A stretch of DNA of 64,000 nucleotides from Chrysomallon squamiferum (taxonomy: Eukaryota > Mollusca > Gastropoda > Neomphalida > Peltospiridae): the NCBI GenBank assembly GCA_012295275.1, contig CM022671.1, positions 9,448,858 through 9,512,857 on the forward strand. The letters are read 5' to 3'. Below are positions 21,771 through 33,249 of this stretch, piece after piece. Made by a program: the position numbers and the translations under genes. Every line of letters begins with the position of its first letter. Within the stretch, counting starts at the first letter, position 1. Under the pieces are notes generated by a model that did no database searches, had not been told where the DNA came from, and saw only the letters and a list, made by a program, of their open reading frames with translations.

Positions 21771-21855
21771 CTTTCCACACTATCTTTGTTTTTTGACTCA
21801 AAATGCAGCTTCTTTGTAAATGGGCTGTATGAAGCTACAATTTGCAGTTCGTTTC
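21771..21855 (-). CDS. GABA-B-receptor-like gene, last recognised ligand-domain exon
   Basis: Acceptor ATATATTTCAG and donor AAAG|GTAGGA enclose 85 bases reading NELQIVASYSPFTKKLHF then ESKNKDSVE, starting in phase 1 and ending in phase 2. In GABA-B receptors the corresponding part follows the G-x-x-G-T-T segment and reads V-x-V-G-x-Y-x-x-x-x-x-x-L, the last strand of the bi-lobed ligand-binding domain. Position, phase and the I-V-A-S-Y core support this. The usual W-x-G-G-x-x-P stretch before the first membrane helix was not found downstream. Confidence 0.65.
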
Positions 21856-21991
21856 CTGAAATATATGAATTTCATTACAACATTTTCATCTAATGTTGTA
21901 AGTTTCAATTTCGGCTGATCCACTATTAAGGTGAATATTTCATTTACGTTTTGTTATTAAATACAAATAATTAGAACTTTAAATAATAAAC

Positions 21992-21992
21992 A

Positions 21993-22063
<71 letters not shown>
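21992..22063. repeat. (TAAA)n microsatellite
   Basis: About 18 perfect copies of a TAAA tetranucleotide, inside an intron of the GABA-B-like gene. Confidence 0.95.
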
Positions 22064-22548
22064 ACATATTATTCATTTTGTATTATTGTTATCCTAGTAA
22101 TCATTTACACTAGAGCTTCATTGGTTTTGTCGTACGTTTCAAACTATAATCAGTTAGACAGACGGATAGATAAATCCATATATATTTATACAGTTGTGTA
22201 TAGTTCAAAGTTACTTATTGGTTCAGATCTTAAAAACAGTTTACCCTTTAAAATATAATGAATAAATTGTTGTTATTTAAGAACTATTTGTTTTGATGTG
22301 TAATGAAAGTGAAATCAATACAGATGAATCAACTACCATCAAGAGCTGTGACTGAGAAATTTAGTTTTTGTATTATTTAGGATAAAAGAAACAACTGGTT
22401 TTTGACTTAACCTTTATCATGCCTCCCTAAATCGGGCCATTCTAATCATCGGAGGATAAAGCTATTATTTGAACACAATAAACAATTTTTCTCTCTCTCT
22501 CTCCTTCGTTATTACATTAGAAAATATTTCAATAAACATTTATCATAC

Positions 22549-22612
22549 CTACTGACTGTTGTATGACAGTTGTTCCAATCCGGTTACCATTAGGTTCGAA
22601 AGCTACCGGTCC
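22549..22612 (-). CDS. GABA-B-receptor-like gene, ligand-domain exon (GPVxF segment)
   Basis: Sixty-four bases lie between acceptor TTTATTGCAG and donor TAG|GTATGA. They encode GPVAFEPNGNRIGTTVIQQS plus V, starting in phase 0 and ending in phase 1. The pattern F-E-G-V-T|G-P-V-x-F-x-x-x-G-x-R-x-G-T-T across the junction with the upstream exon (26,718) is diagnostic of the membrane-proximal lobe of ANF-receptor-type ligand-binding domains in GABA-B receptors. The intron separating the two exons is about 4.1 kb and holds a Harbinger-type relic and a mariner-type MITE. Confidence 0.85.
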
Positions 22613-22861
22613 CTGCAATAAAGTGTATATAAATATTTATCACTTTTACTGATAATAGCGCTGACCATACTAGCAGTAGTAATAATTATGGTATTAATAG
22701 TAGTCATAGCAGATATAGCAATAGTAAGACTAATAATGTTAGCAGAAATTTTCCACAACTATACCTAGCAGTAGAGGTACAAAGCAACATCAGATAATAA
22801 ATTACATGACAGGTCTCTGAAAAGATTTGACTAAAACAGTAATTATATTATGTTCACATCT

Positions 22862-23047
22862 AAATTATTATCTATAAAATTAACCTTCTTAAAAGTTCAC
22901 ATTGGCAGTATCCACCATATTTTGTGGGACAGGGGTCATTTTCTCAAAGCTATCAAATTATTATCTACAAAATTAACCTTCTTAAAAGTTCACATTGGCA
23001 GTATCCACCATATTTTGTGGGACAGGGGTCATTTTCTCAAAACTATC
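22862..23047 (+). repeat. Two-copy tandem repeat, 93-bp unit
   Basis: The unit AAATTATTATCTATAAAATT...TCATTTTCTCAAAGCTATC occurs twice head to tail at 22,862 and 22,955, with only three or four differences, so the duplication is recent. It creates an apparent repeated reading frame but shows no other coding signal. It lies in an intron of the GABA-B-like gene. Confidence 0.9.
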
Positions 23048-23199
23048 ATTACGTGTCGTTGTCAAATGTTCATGACCCTGAAGGTGTCATTATAAAAACA
23101 ACAGGTCAAACGCTGTTGTTAAGAGTGTGATTTGTTAAAGGTGTGTCGTAACTTAGCATAGCACATAATATGTAAAATGCATACTATCGATTTTTGAAA

Positions 23200-23343
23200 A
23201 TGGCGGCTGAATTGATGGCAATGTCAGAGTGTACGAGATTAAAGAGGCGTCAGACTGACCCCAGAGCAATTCGAAGATTCACATCAAATTTACTAGTGAA
23301 AACGGTGAAATACAAACTGCTGAAAAGGAATTCTACGACTTGA
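23200..23343 (+). CDS. Short open frame beginning MAAELMAM, uncertain
   Basis: A 47-codon frame starts at an ATG in good context (AAAATGG). It reads MAAELMAMSECTRLKRRQTD, PRAIRRFTSNLLVKTVKYKL and ends TGA. It is basic, with no recognised domain. It sits 0.5 kb from the Harbinger-type relic and may belong to the same element. It could also be a first exon of something else, or chance. Confidence 0.25.
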   Translation: MAAELMAMSECTRLKRRQTDPRAIRRFTSNLLVKTVKYKLLKRNSTT

Positions 23344-23819
23344 CTGATTTCCCAATGCACGTGGAACTTTGGGTGGGACCTTGATTCCTATTAAAGCCTC
23401 TCAACTGATGAGCATTTTTGTTTTTATCTTACAGGGTATCATGCGTGGTATCAGCCAAGGGCGCATTTTTAGACAAAGATGAAAAATTCCTGGAGCTACG
23501 CATGATGCACTGATATTTAGAAACTGACATCTTGCACAATAGTTTGAAAATGGTCAAATCAAGGATAGTTTTTAGGGGATTCTAGATATCCACTAAGGCC
23601 ATGTTTAATGCTGTACTGGAGAACACATGCAACAAACTGAAAGTAATGACGAACAAAATGATGAACTTCCTGCCAGTGACTGTCAGAGTCTCGGGAATGG
23701 AGTTATTACAAGACATCAGCTGTTACAAACACATTTTAACAACTTAGTTAACTTATGTAATTTATTGAAATGTAATTCAGGAACACAATTTAGAATGAAA
23801 AAATTGGATTTTATTCAGA

Positions 23820-24581
23820 CTAGAGGTAAAAAAGTGATCGACTGCCATAGTTTTGTGTTTCACTTTCATTGCTATTTCCTATTGCAGATGTCAACATCTG
23901 TAGAAGTTCAAGTTTCTTTTCTTCCACTTGCAGGCAATGTTTTTCTACGGAGATTCTCTCCTGCTCCACTTGTAGCCTGCACCGTTCGATTTGTACAAGT
24001 TCGTGATTGGGATCATTGTTATCAGGCGATGTTGACGTCATACGTTGATTTCTTCGTATCTATGGTAGAATTGTGGCAGAAAATAAATGTTCACATTATT
24101 TCAGTTTGTACAAGGAAACATTGATGAACTAAAATTGATTAACAATATATTACATCTTTTTATTTTGGAATAAAATAAATATTAATGACATTGTCGTAAG
24201 TAAGACAATGTCAAAATAGTTAAGGTGTACAGTTATATCTTCTCTATGATGATTCAGGACTAGACGACCTGTTCTTTGAGAAAGTTCGGTGGTTCGCTGT
24301 CATTAGGATGCAGTTTTATTTTGGGCTTTTCTTCGCCAGTCTTTCTTTTCCACCATGAAGGACCAGTCACGCCACTTACGACGAATTCCGCCATTGCTGC
24401 GCCTGACTGTTGATACAGAACTCACAATGTATTCCATGCATCTTTTTTCTGTTTGTTGGTTATGCAGTCATTGAACTCGTTATAAATTGAATGTTGACGG
24501 TTACTGACACCATCCATTTCCATTTCTTTTATATTAAACTGTTGTCGCTTTGTTTGCATTTTCGTGTGTTAAGTCTGCCAT
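23820..24581 (-). pseudogene. Harbinger-type Myb/SANT-like DNA-binding protein relic
   Basis: Read on the minus strand, an ATG at 24,581 starts MADLTHENANKATTV. Further in, frames give ITNKQKKDAWNTL, then VSTVRRSNGGIRRKWRDWSF and MVEKK. This is the pattern A-W-x-x-I..V-x-x-V..R-t...i-+-+-K-W-x-D-x of the NAIF1-like Myb/SANT domain. The final part (23,820-24,041) is a charged coiled coil, IERCRLQVEQERISVEKHC then EEKKLELLQML, usual for these proteins. Such proteins accompany PIF/Harbinger transposases and guide them to DNA ends. Stops and frame changes show it is dead. The 165-codon plus-strand frame across it is a shadow. Confidence 0.65.
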
Positions 24582-25989
24582 TGTTATTTGGTAAATGATT
24601 GTCCTATTCTGTTCACACAAACAGCACGGTCTGCACAGAAATGAAATAACGACACAGTAATTGCCAATTTTGCGACATATTTCAAACGACATTGTAACGA
24701 CAATTAGTCGACACTTTAGATTGTTGCTATGTTGTCATTCGCGTTATTTTACGACGTCGTTGTGGTGTAACAACCGACATTTTCGGGAGCACTGACCCAG
24801 GTAAGCGGACCTTTTTGATACGACAAATAAGTGGCCGAAAGCCAACGGGCGGGGAGTGCAAGAACGGATAGACACTAAGTAAAGATATCACACTACCTAA
24901 AAAAACACTGATTAATTAAATAACAGTTAACAATATAATAACAAAAGGAACGTATGTATATTGTTTGTAAGCTGACGCGTGTACATTCATTTAATCATAA
25001 TATATTTACACTGATATGTGAAACCAACACTGAGGTAAATATTAGTATTATTAAAGCTATATAATAATAAAAATCACTTTCTTAGAGCTGTTTCCTCTTA
25101 ACAGCATTTAACAGTGTGAGTATATTGAGACATGGATAATGTAATGGTAAGTTACATATAGTGTTTGGTGATAACAAAAGTTACATATAGCGTTTGGTGA
25201 TGTGAATGTACAGTTGTATTTCACTTGGATAAGATTAAAGAAATGACTTTTGAGAGCCTGTTTGAATATAGGCGTTGGTTGTATGAAGCAATAGTCAAAC
25301 CAAAGAGGAATCAGAATAAAGAAATTTGGACAAAGTGACCTATTATGTTATTTATCATTAAGCAGTTTGTTTTGAACCAAATTTCAAATATAACAAACTT
25401 AATTTTCTACACTAACACTAATTAAACACATTTATTCTGTTATGATTTCCAGTATTATTTCTAAGGTATTGCCACAACTGCCAAAACAACAAATAATCAA
25501 TCACGAAAGAGGCTATTTTTAGATCACAACAACAGTTGAGAAACTTAAGTCACATGATAATAGATTGTTCACTTCTTCGGATATCGGAAATAAATAAAAT
25601 AAGGTTTTATACTAGACAAATAAGTGAAACTAAGATATCGAATTTCTGTAGAAACATAACAAAATGCTTCTGACTGAATTTAAAAGCATTTTGTTTTTCA
25701 CGGTGCAATAAACAGACATTTTCCATTCATGAAGTGAGTAAAATTAGGTTAAAACAGTATGGCGGACCAAAAATAGTGGCGCTTCTGATAATAATAATAA
25801 TAATAATGTGATTAACCATATAAAATACATTAAATATGTCTTCTTTTTCTATAAACTGAGAGCCAGAAGGCACCTCTGTCACAGATGTATTTGCAAATGT
25901 ATCAAAAGCTTGCGTCAAAATGTTCCAGATCAACCATTAAAAAAAAGACCGAAAATTCAAATACAGATAAAAATGAAATTATTTTTATG

Positions 25990-25990
<1 letters not shown>
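24582..25990. other. No gene seen; possible Harbinger flank and AT-rich sequence
   Basis: About 24,590-24,900 is less AT-rich (GTCGTTACAATGTCGTTT..., GCGGGGAGTGCAAG) and is probably the non-coding end of the Harbinger-type element. No clear terminal repeat was identified. After 24,900 the sequence is AT-rich, with a short direct repeat (GTTACATATAG-GTTTGGTGAT) at 25,152-25,200. Confidence 0.4.
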
Positions 25991-25997
<7 letters not shown>

Positions 25998-26020
<23 letters not shown>

Positions 26021-26033
26021 GATATATATATAC

Positions 26034-26066
<33 letters not shown>

Positions 26067-26067
26067 A
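25998..26067. repeat. Compound (TA)n / (CA)n microsatellite
   Basis: TA repeat at about 25,995-26,045 and CA repeat at about 26,044-26,067, immediately left of the mariner-type MITE. Confidence 0.9.
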
Positions 26068-26083
26068 ATACACACACATAAAC

Positions 26084-26296
26084 ACAGGGTAGCCCAAAAG
26101 GTTTACAATTATTACGTAGGCAATTTATTTTAAAATATAAGCATGTTTCAAGCATTAAACAGAAACTGTTTAATCTCTCAGGTGCTCAAAATGTCCTCCT
26201 TCAACATTGTATTTTATGTTAATTGTACCTAGCAAGTAACTTCAAGCATATAGACGATAGTTTAATAATGGTAAACCTACTTTTGGGCCACCCTGT
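26084..26296. mobile_element. Mariner-type MITE, about 213 bp
   Basis: It starts ACAGGGTAGCCCAAAAGGTT and ends in the inverted form, CTTTTGGGCCACCCTGT followed by ATA. The imperfect ~24-bp terminal repeats and the CAGGGTGGCCCAAAAG motif are those of many Tc1/mariner elements. It has no coding capacity. It lies in the GABA-B-like intron between the exons at 26,718 and 22,612. Confidence 0.75.
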
Positions 26297-26717
26297 ATAT
26301 ACTTTTTTTTTTCGATGTGTTGAGTTCCAACACCAAATATATCTGTGAATTAAAGATTCTTCCTTACTATATGCGAATACACTTTGAAAAAATATATAAA
26401 AAAGTATACTGTGGATATCAATAAAAATCTAATGTTTGGAAGTGGCAGCGGATGCAAAACAAAGAATAAATCTGACTTCGGCCTAAAAGGAAATCTTCTG
26501 AGATCTTGATTTTGTCCTAATGAAAAAAAAAAAAAAAAAAAAATGTATTTTAATTTAAGATTCTTTATATTTTCTGTTACTTTACTCTAAATTAGTTTTA
26601 TAAACTTATATAGATCAATATAATAAAATAAACAAATAAAAAATCAGTTATTTTGACCCTAAAGCTGCTGAATAATAACTGATATGTCATTTTTTGGATT
26701 AAAACTGCAGAACGTAC

Positions 26718-26912
26718 CGTAACACCCTCAAATCTCAGATTAGACATAATCTGGGTAAATGCTGCCACGAATGTTGAATTGTAATAGCTGAAGTCTTCAA
26801 GAACAATACCCTGCTTAGCAGCCTTATCTAATGTCAGAGAAATGCTAATCACAGCGTCGAAAGCAAAACCAGCATACATATTGACAATGTATTTTTTGAT
26901 GAGATCAGCATT
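26718..26912 (-). CDS. GABA-B-receptor-like gene, main ligand-domain exon
   Basis: The 195-bp exon (65 codons, phase 0 at both ends) lies between acceptor TACTTCTTTCAG and donor ACG|GTACGT. The peptide includes NADLIKKYIVNMYAGFAFDA, VISISLTLDKAAKQG, IVLEDFSYYNSTF, then IMSNLRFEGVT. The A-F-D-A-V..L.L-x-K, L-E-D-F-x-Y-x-N-x-T and M-x-x-x-x-F-E-G-V-T motifs are those of metabotropic GABA-B receptors, where this segment forms the second lobe of the extracellular domain. The assignment of family is confident. The receptor subtype is not determined, and orphan GABA-B-like receptors are common in molluscs. Confidence 0.88.
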
Positions 26913-27143
26913 CTGAAAGAAGTAGAATATTAAAATAGACTGGACTTGGAACTGATTAAAAAGAAATTAATCTAACATGTTCAACATATTTACCATCTTT
27001 ACATCACCTTCGTTTCATGAGTATTAACATATGTGAAATAAAACTGTCTGAACTAAATATAATCAGTTTGAAATGGCTTATAACTAGCTTACAGAATGTT
27101 TTTCTTGCAACGAAGGTTTACATGAATGTTAAAATACTGATAC

Positions 27144-27215
27144 CATGCCGAAAACTTCACTGTAACCGCTAGCTCCGGCTGTCAGATCAGTTACAAAGTG
27201 CCCTTCTTGTGCTAT
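27144..27215 (-). CDS. GABA-B-receptor-like gene, 72-bp ligand-domain exon
   Basis: Twenty-four codons between acceptor GTTTTTAG and donor ATG|GTATCA read IAQEGHFVTDLTAGASGYSE then VFGM, phase 0 at both ends. The E-G-x-F-x-T-D segment followed by a G-x-S-x-x-E-F-like run aligns with the loop preceding the A-F-D-A-V helix in GABA-B receptors. Adjacent exons on both sides are in phase. Confidence 0.8.
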
Positions 27216-27252
27216 CTAAAAACAGACATTGAATTATTAAACATATAACATG

Positions 27253-27315
27253 GAAACAAAATAAATAAAATCCTTATAGACTCAAAGTCTATAAGGATTT
27301 TATTTATTTTGTTTC
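27253..27315. repeat. Perfect hairpin, 30-bp arms and 3-base loop
   Basis: GAAACAAAATAAATAAAATC... on the left arm (27,253-27,282) is exactly complementary to 27,286-27,315, with loop CAA. It lies 37 bases upstream of the 72-bp exon in the intron. It may be a very young inverted duplication, a small fold-back element, or an assembly artefact of template switching. Confidence 0.9.
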
Positions 27316-28320
27316 GACAGTTAAAATTTAATTAAGATATATCTTTGGTGGTATGAATAAACAGAGTAAATAATTTTATTTTACTTCTAAGTCATTATTT
27401 TATTTGCTTTTAAGGCAAGTTCATTTTGAAGCAGAGGACCTAAAAATATAATGAAGGTAGCTGCTCTACGACACCCTCAGAAAAGTTATACATCCTACCG
27501 TCTGAAAATATAATACAAATAAAAATTAATGTATCTGACTAATTTTGATAGGAGAAAGATACGTATTTCGGAATTGATCCCTCTATTAATTTTTAAAAAT
27601 ATATTTTATTCATATATTCCGTTTTACTGTTCAGTGCATTTATTAATTTGGTTTTCAATTACTAAGAGAGCAGTTCAACAGTAAAGAAGCTAAATGAATG
27701 GACTTCAGCTTGAATTTCAAAGGCAATTACTTGAAATATGATACAACATTTTTCACATCCAAAACGGCTTAAAAGCACCAAAGTATGAATGGCTTTGAGC
27801 TAACGACTCCGCTGATCAAATGTGAAATAGGTTTGGGTATTCATACTGCCATGCATGTGAGGAACTAGCCAGGTCTAATATCATTACAAGTAACCCTTAC
27901 CCTGAAGTTTAGATTATATTTGCTGAAACACCTAGTCATTAATAATGTTTTTTAAGCGCACATTGCAAAAGATTGATATGGCAATATTACATGAAACTTG
28001 AAGAACAAATAGGTGCACTATGCAAGCGGTTCTAAGTAGATGACACTGCACTACAGCATCAAGATATTTTATAAAAGTATTTTTTATGATAGAGCGGTAA
28101 AAATCATAATTTAGAAGTATGCAAATGTATTTATATTATTTATCGTAACACCATACATATATTTTAAATTATGTAAAATCACATTATAATTATAAATTAT
28201 TATTTTTTAAACAAAAAAGGACAAAATCCTAAGATATTTGAATAAAGAAAACATCCAAATATACAAATTATTTTTCTTCAAATTATAAATTTATTAACTT
28301 TTTTCTTTTTTTCTACCTAC
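27316..28320. other. Intron sequence, nothing recognised
   Basis: AT-rich intron between the exons at 28,321 and 27,215 of the GABA-B-like gene. No repeat family or frame is recognised. Confidence 0.5.
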
Positions 28321-28438
28321 TCTCAGCTGGTCAGGTGTACATTCAAGTGATGTTTTCAGGAACAGTCCACCAGTTTGAACCTGTCCACGATAGCAGAAAC
28401 CAGACGTATTTAGCACCGTACATTTTTCGTTTATATAT
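28321..28438 (-). CDS. GABA-B-receptor-like gene, ligand-domain exon with a 1-base frameshift
   Basis: Acceptor ATACGTCGTAG and donor AGA|GTAGGT enclose IYKRKMYGAKYVWFLLSWTG, SNWWTVPENIT, then, one base out of frame, ECTPDQLR. I/Y-K-x-x-M-Y-G-x-x-Y-V-W-F-x-x-x-W and C-T-x-x-Q-L are hallmark GABA-B segments. The 118-bp length is one more than a multiple of three, while all neighbouring exons are in phase 0. Dropping one T in ACTTGAATGT near 28,345 restores the frame. The extra base is a sequencing error or an inactivating mutation. Confidence 0.82.
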
Positions 28439-28984
28439 CTACGACGTATATATAAAAAAAAAGATAAAAAAAAAAAAAAAAGTAACGCTAATAATAAAAA
28501 ATAATGCTAATAAAAATAAAAATAGAATTAAACAAAAATTGTTTATAAATTTAGGTTTATAAATATATTGTTTTAAGCCAGTAATAACATTGCCATAACT
28601 ATTATATATTTTAATAAGAAGAACTGGACAGACAAAACAGTATGGGACTGCGGTTTAGACGAATAAAGGTTTACAGGTAAAAGTACGATTAGCGCAATGT
28701 AACAAAATCTCTGTTGCTGACTCACTAACATATATACAATTCTAAATGCCAGCACCTACCATTAGTTATTCTGTGGCAAATATTGATCGACTACGTAAAC
28801 ATAAAAAGCTTTTGAAAAATCATACAATAAAATTAAACTTTTCATGAAAACGAAACTGGATATATGTATGGTTTTTGCATATTTTCCTATTCATTTTGTA
28901 AACAGTTTCAGAGATTAATCTACTTTATTTACACAGATACACAAGAACATCATAAAAAAAAAAAAAAAAAAAAAAGAAGAAGAT

Positions 28985-28985
28985 A

Positions 28986-29034
<49 letters not shown>
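28985..29034. repeat. (TAA)n microsatellite with poly(A)
   Basis: About 16 TAA units, preceded by an A22 run at 28,953-28,974. Intronic. Confidence 0.95.
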
Positions 29035-29137
29035 TAATAATAGTGATGGCAATACAAATTGTGATCTTATGAAGGAACGAAGAAATATCAGGTGAGATAT
29101 GTAAATATATAGAAACTGTAAAACAGTTTGTTCTTAC

Positions 29138-29203
29138 CTCGCAAAACAACTTTCGTGCCATTAGATAGTGAAAATTCCCTATGATTATTCGTGCTTCTTG
29201 TCT
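29138..29203 (-). CDS. GABA-B-receptor-like gene, 66-bp ligand-domain exon
   Basis: Twenty-two codons between acceptor TTTAATGTTAG and donor GAG|GTAAGA read RQEARIIIGNFHYLMARKLF then CE, phase 0 at both ends. The A-R-I-I-x-G-x-F-x-x-x-x-A-R-K-x-F-C-E run is one of the most conserved parts of GABA-B receptor extracellular domains, and the following exon (IYKRKMYG...) continues it precisely. Confidence 0.85.
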
Positions 29204-30579
<1,376 letters not shown>

Positions 30580-31043
30580 GGATAAACTACAAATACACTT
30601 CTACAAAACTTGATTTATCTTAGTTATTATCACTGTACCTTCTCTTTCTGTCTATGTATCTTCCTCTCTATCAGTGTATCTAGGGCATGTCTTCCATCTG
30701 ACTGTCTATCTATCTATGTCTTATAATTCTATTTTCTTACCACCTGCCTAACTATGACTAATTATCAACCTTCTGACTCTGTATAATCTGTGTATCAATC
30801 CATCATCTATCTTTCTATCCATCCGTGCATCTGTTACTGGATATTTTTAAAATTTATTATTAAAGTTAAAAAACCCACGTTTATCACTTAAATTTTCAAT
30901 ATACAATGAGCTTCTTTTTAAAGTACCTCTCACATTTAATTATCTGGTATTTATTTACCTTCACCCTAATATATTTATTTAAAAAGGGCACTTACCTGGA
31001 AAACCATCCATATTTCTTCATGTCTACTGGGCTACTTGCTTAC
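30580..31043. repeat. Degenerate TCTA/CTGT-rich tract
   Basis: An old tetranucleotide-type microsatellite around 30,630-30,840, similar in character to the first kilobase of the window. No gene seen. Confidence 0.5.
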
Positions 31044-31138
31044 AATAAAAGTTGTTATAACCTTTACACCTCTTCTTTTCAGTATCAGTCTGTGATGTAG
31101 ATAATAACGCATGTCCTTAATTTCAAGTCTTCTCATAT
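31044..31138 (-). CDS. Tentative upstream exon of the GABA-B-receptor-like gene
   Basis: The minus strand reads MRRLEIKDMRYYLHHRLILK then RRGVKVITTFI, ending at a donor (ATT|GTAAGC). A helix followed by G-V-x-V-I-x-x-x-F/I, just before the A-R-I-I-x-G exon, is the expected order in the first lobe of GABA-B receptors. The acceptor (TTTAAATGGAAG) is poor and the phase does not match the exon at 32,156, so intermediate exons may be missing. Confidence 0.35.
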
Positions 31139-31389
31139 CTTCCATTTAAATAGAAAAATAAAAAAACATTAATGTTCATGTCTCATTAAGCTCTTTATAA
31201 AGTAAAAACTGAAATTCAGTGTGCCGCTTCCAAAAACTTTGAAAAAGAAGCAAGAACAATATAAAAAACAAATAATAATAATAAAAAAACATTCAGTATA
31301 TGTCATGAATATTTTACTTAATTTACACAAAGACAACATTTTTCTAAACCACTCACATTTCCATTTTTAATAACCTCTTTGAGACAATC

Positions 31390-31818
31390 ACCAAGATTTC
31401 AGAGGTAGTCCAGAGAATCAAGACGTTTGTGTTATTACAGCTGAAAAACAGAATTAAAATATTAAGAATAATAAAAAATGTTAGTAATAACATGAACATA
31501 TTTTTAAAACAGTGTTTAATCTGGGAAATGCTGTCCTATAGTCCAGTGGGAAAATGGATTCTCAGTCAGGAAACTAATTTAATCCTAGGATTAAAGTATT
31601 TATACAATTACAAAGTTTCCCAGTGTTCTTGTTTTTCTGCCTTGCAAATTAGACCCATTGGACAAATGTCTGAAGATGTTGAGTCAATGCGAGATACAGC
31701 AAAGACACTGAGTATTTCAAAGTCCAGACTGCAACACTGTGTGACAAAGACGAAACATCTCGACATGACCTCCAAGCCAAAGAACAAGAATAATCTGGTT
31801 TTTAACGCAGTTACCTAA
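31390..31818 (+). other. Open reading frame of uncertain status
   Basis: A 129-codon plus-strand frame ends with PIGQMSEDVESMRDTAKTLS, ISKSRLQHCVTKTKHLDM and TSKPKNKNN before a TAA. The last 50 residues look protein-like, and an acceptor-like CAAATTAG precedes them. Just downstream another frame reads KCGQCQKCDKQQ. It may be a decayed mobile-element or gene fragment; no family was recognised. Confidence 0.25.
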
Positions 31819-31965
31819 GTGTGGACAGTGTCAGAAATGTGACAAACAACAATGAAATGTACACAGTGATATAACCCATTTAGCTATTCTGGTGGAAATC
31901 ACTACAAAAACTCTGACCATTGTTGATCCCTGGCAAAAACTGCAAAGCATCACACGAAATACATG

Positions 31966-31968
31966 AAA

Positions 31969-31999
<31 letters not shown>

Positions 32000-32002
32000 A
32001 TA
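31966..32002. repeat. (AAAT)n microsatellite
   Basis: About nine copies of the AAAT tetranucleotide. Confidence 0.95.
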
Positions 32003-32155
32003 CCCTACAGATTCATTATGACATCTTCATTACGAAAGTTTTTGTTTTGCTTATTTATCCAGTTAAAATAAGTTTCAGTTCATCTTACATGTTAAATTTT
32101 CTTATTTCCTGTAAAAATGTAATTCTCTAAATAATATTACTCAAAAAGAACTTAC

Positions 32156-32218
32156 CTTTTTTCCCACTATTGATGTTGCATGCTTTCTTCTCGAAACATC
32201 TAGGAACTGTAGGAACTG
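32156..32218 (-). CDS. Small exon, possibly of the GABA-B-receptor-like gene
   Basis: Sixty-three bases, phase 0 at both ends, lie between a very good acceptor (ATATTTTTGTCAG) and donor (AAAG|GTAAGT). They read QFLQFLDVSRRKHATSIVGK plus K. The pattern L-x-x-F/L-x-V-x-R-x-H-A-T-x-I-V could be the helix-strand of the first lobe of the ligand-binding domain. The splice sites are convincing, but the gene assignment is not. Confidence 0.45.
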
Positions 32219-32546
32219 CTGACAAAAATATTCTGACTGGAGTCGGTGTCTATGGTTTCTATTAGTATTACTGATGACATTCTGAACATGAAATAATGTC
32301 ATACTCTTTCAAGCTGATAATCATACAGGCAGTGTCTGTAAGTAAAAGAGTTTCTAAATAAAAATAATGGAACTAATCGCACAAAATGGCATTGTTTTTA
32401 TTATATATTATTTAAAGTGACAGATAATGGCAGGCTAACAACTGACATCTTTGAGAATAAATAACGCTGTTACAATTCTAAATATGATCTGTTACAGTGA
32501 ATTAAACAGCAGTTAATTAGAAAAATATTTAATAAAATAAAACAAC

Positions 32547-32722
32547 TCAAATCTCTGCAATTGCACACAACGGTATAGAGAAAATATAATCATCACATAT
32601 CTTAGTGAAATATATATCAGTTAATTTCATTCTATCAGTATTGTCCTGTACAAATTCCACTGGTTTGTGTTTGTATGTGAGTGGAGGAGGTATTGACAGG
32701 TATCTGTTCCTTTCAGTAATAA
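32547..32722 (-). CDS. Terminal-exon-like frame ending in a stop, product unknown
   Basis: After TTTTTTATTACTGAAAG the minus strand is open for about 55 codons: NRYLSIPPPLTYKHKPVEFV, QDNTDRMKLTDIYFTKICDD, YIFSIPLCAIAEI, then TGA. The alternating hydrophobic pattern looks like beta-rich protein. It lies upstream of the tentative receptor exons, on the same strand. It could be the 3' end of another gene or an alternative terminal exon. Not recognised. Confidence 0.35.
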
Positions 32723-32999
32723 AAAACAACATTTAAACATTTAAGGAAAACAAGTTTATTTCTCTGCTGATCAGAGGCAAAAATAACATATGTTCTTATG
32801 CAGCAGGAAATGAACAATACAGACTGAAACCTACATAAACTCTTTATCTCTGTCATAAATATATATAATACGAACTGATTTAACATTTTATCCATTTTAT
32901 AAAGCAATTAGCATAGTCGAAAAAATCTGAAACGAACAATATATAAAAATAGTTCAAACAATTAGTCTAACATCACTGTGTCAAAGTGACTGGTATCTG

Positions 33000-33175
33000 C
33001 ATGTGTGTTTGTGTGTATGTGTGTGTGTGTGTTTTGTTATGTGTGTGTACCTGTTTCTTGATCAATATTGTTCTGTACATATTTGTTATTATTACTTTTC
33101 ATTTTCTTCTTCTTACTGTTATGATCATTATCATCATCATCATCATCATCTTTATTATTATTATTATTATTATTT
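33000..33175. repeat. (TG)n and (TCA)/(TTA)n microsatellites
   Basis: TG-rich tract at 33,001-33,050, ATCATC at 33,128-33,150 and TTA repeats at 33,152-33,175. They explain the cysteine/valine and isoleucine-rich frames there. Confidence 0.85.
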
Positions 33176-33249
33176 CACATTATAGGCAAAATTTTGTTTC
33201 TTTCTTTATGTCTGTCTTTGATAAATGACACTCCAGAACAAAAATATAT

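Noticed and set aside
23627-24124. 165-codon plus-strand frame
   Set aside because: The opposite strand carries the Harbinger Myb-like coiled-coil segment with clear family pattern; the plus frame has none.
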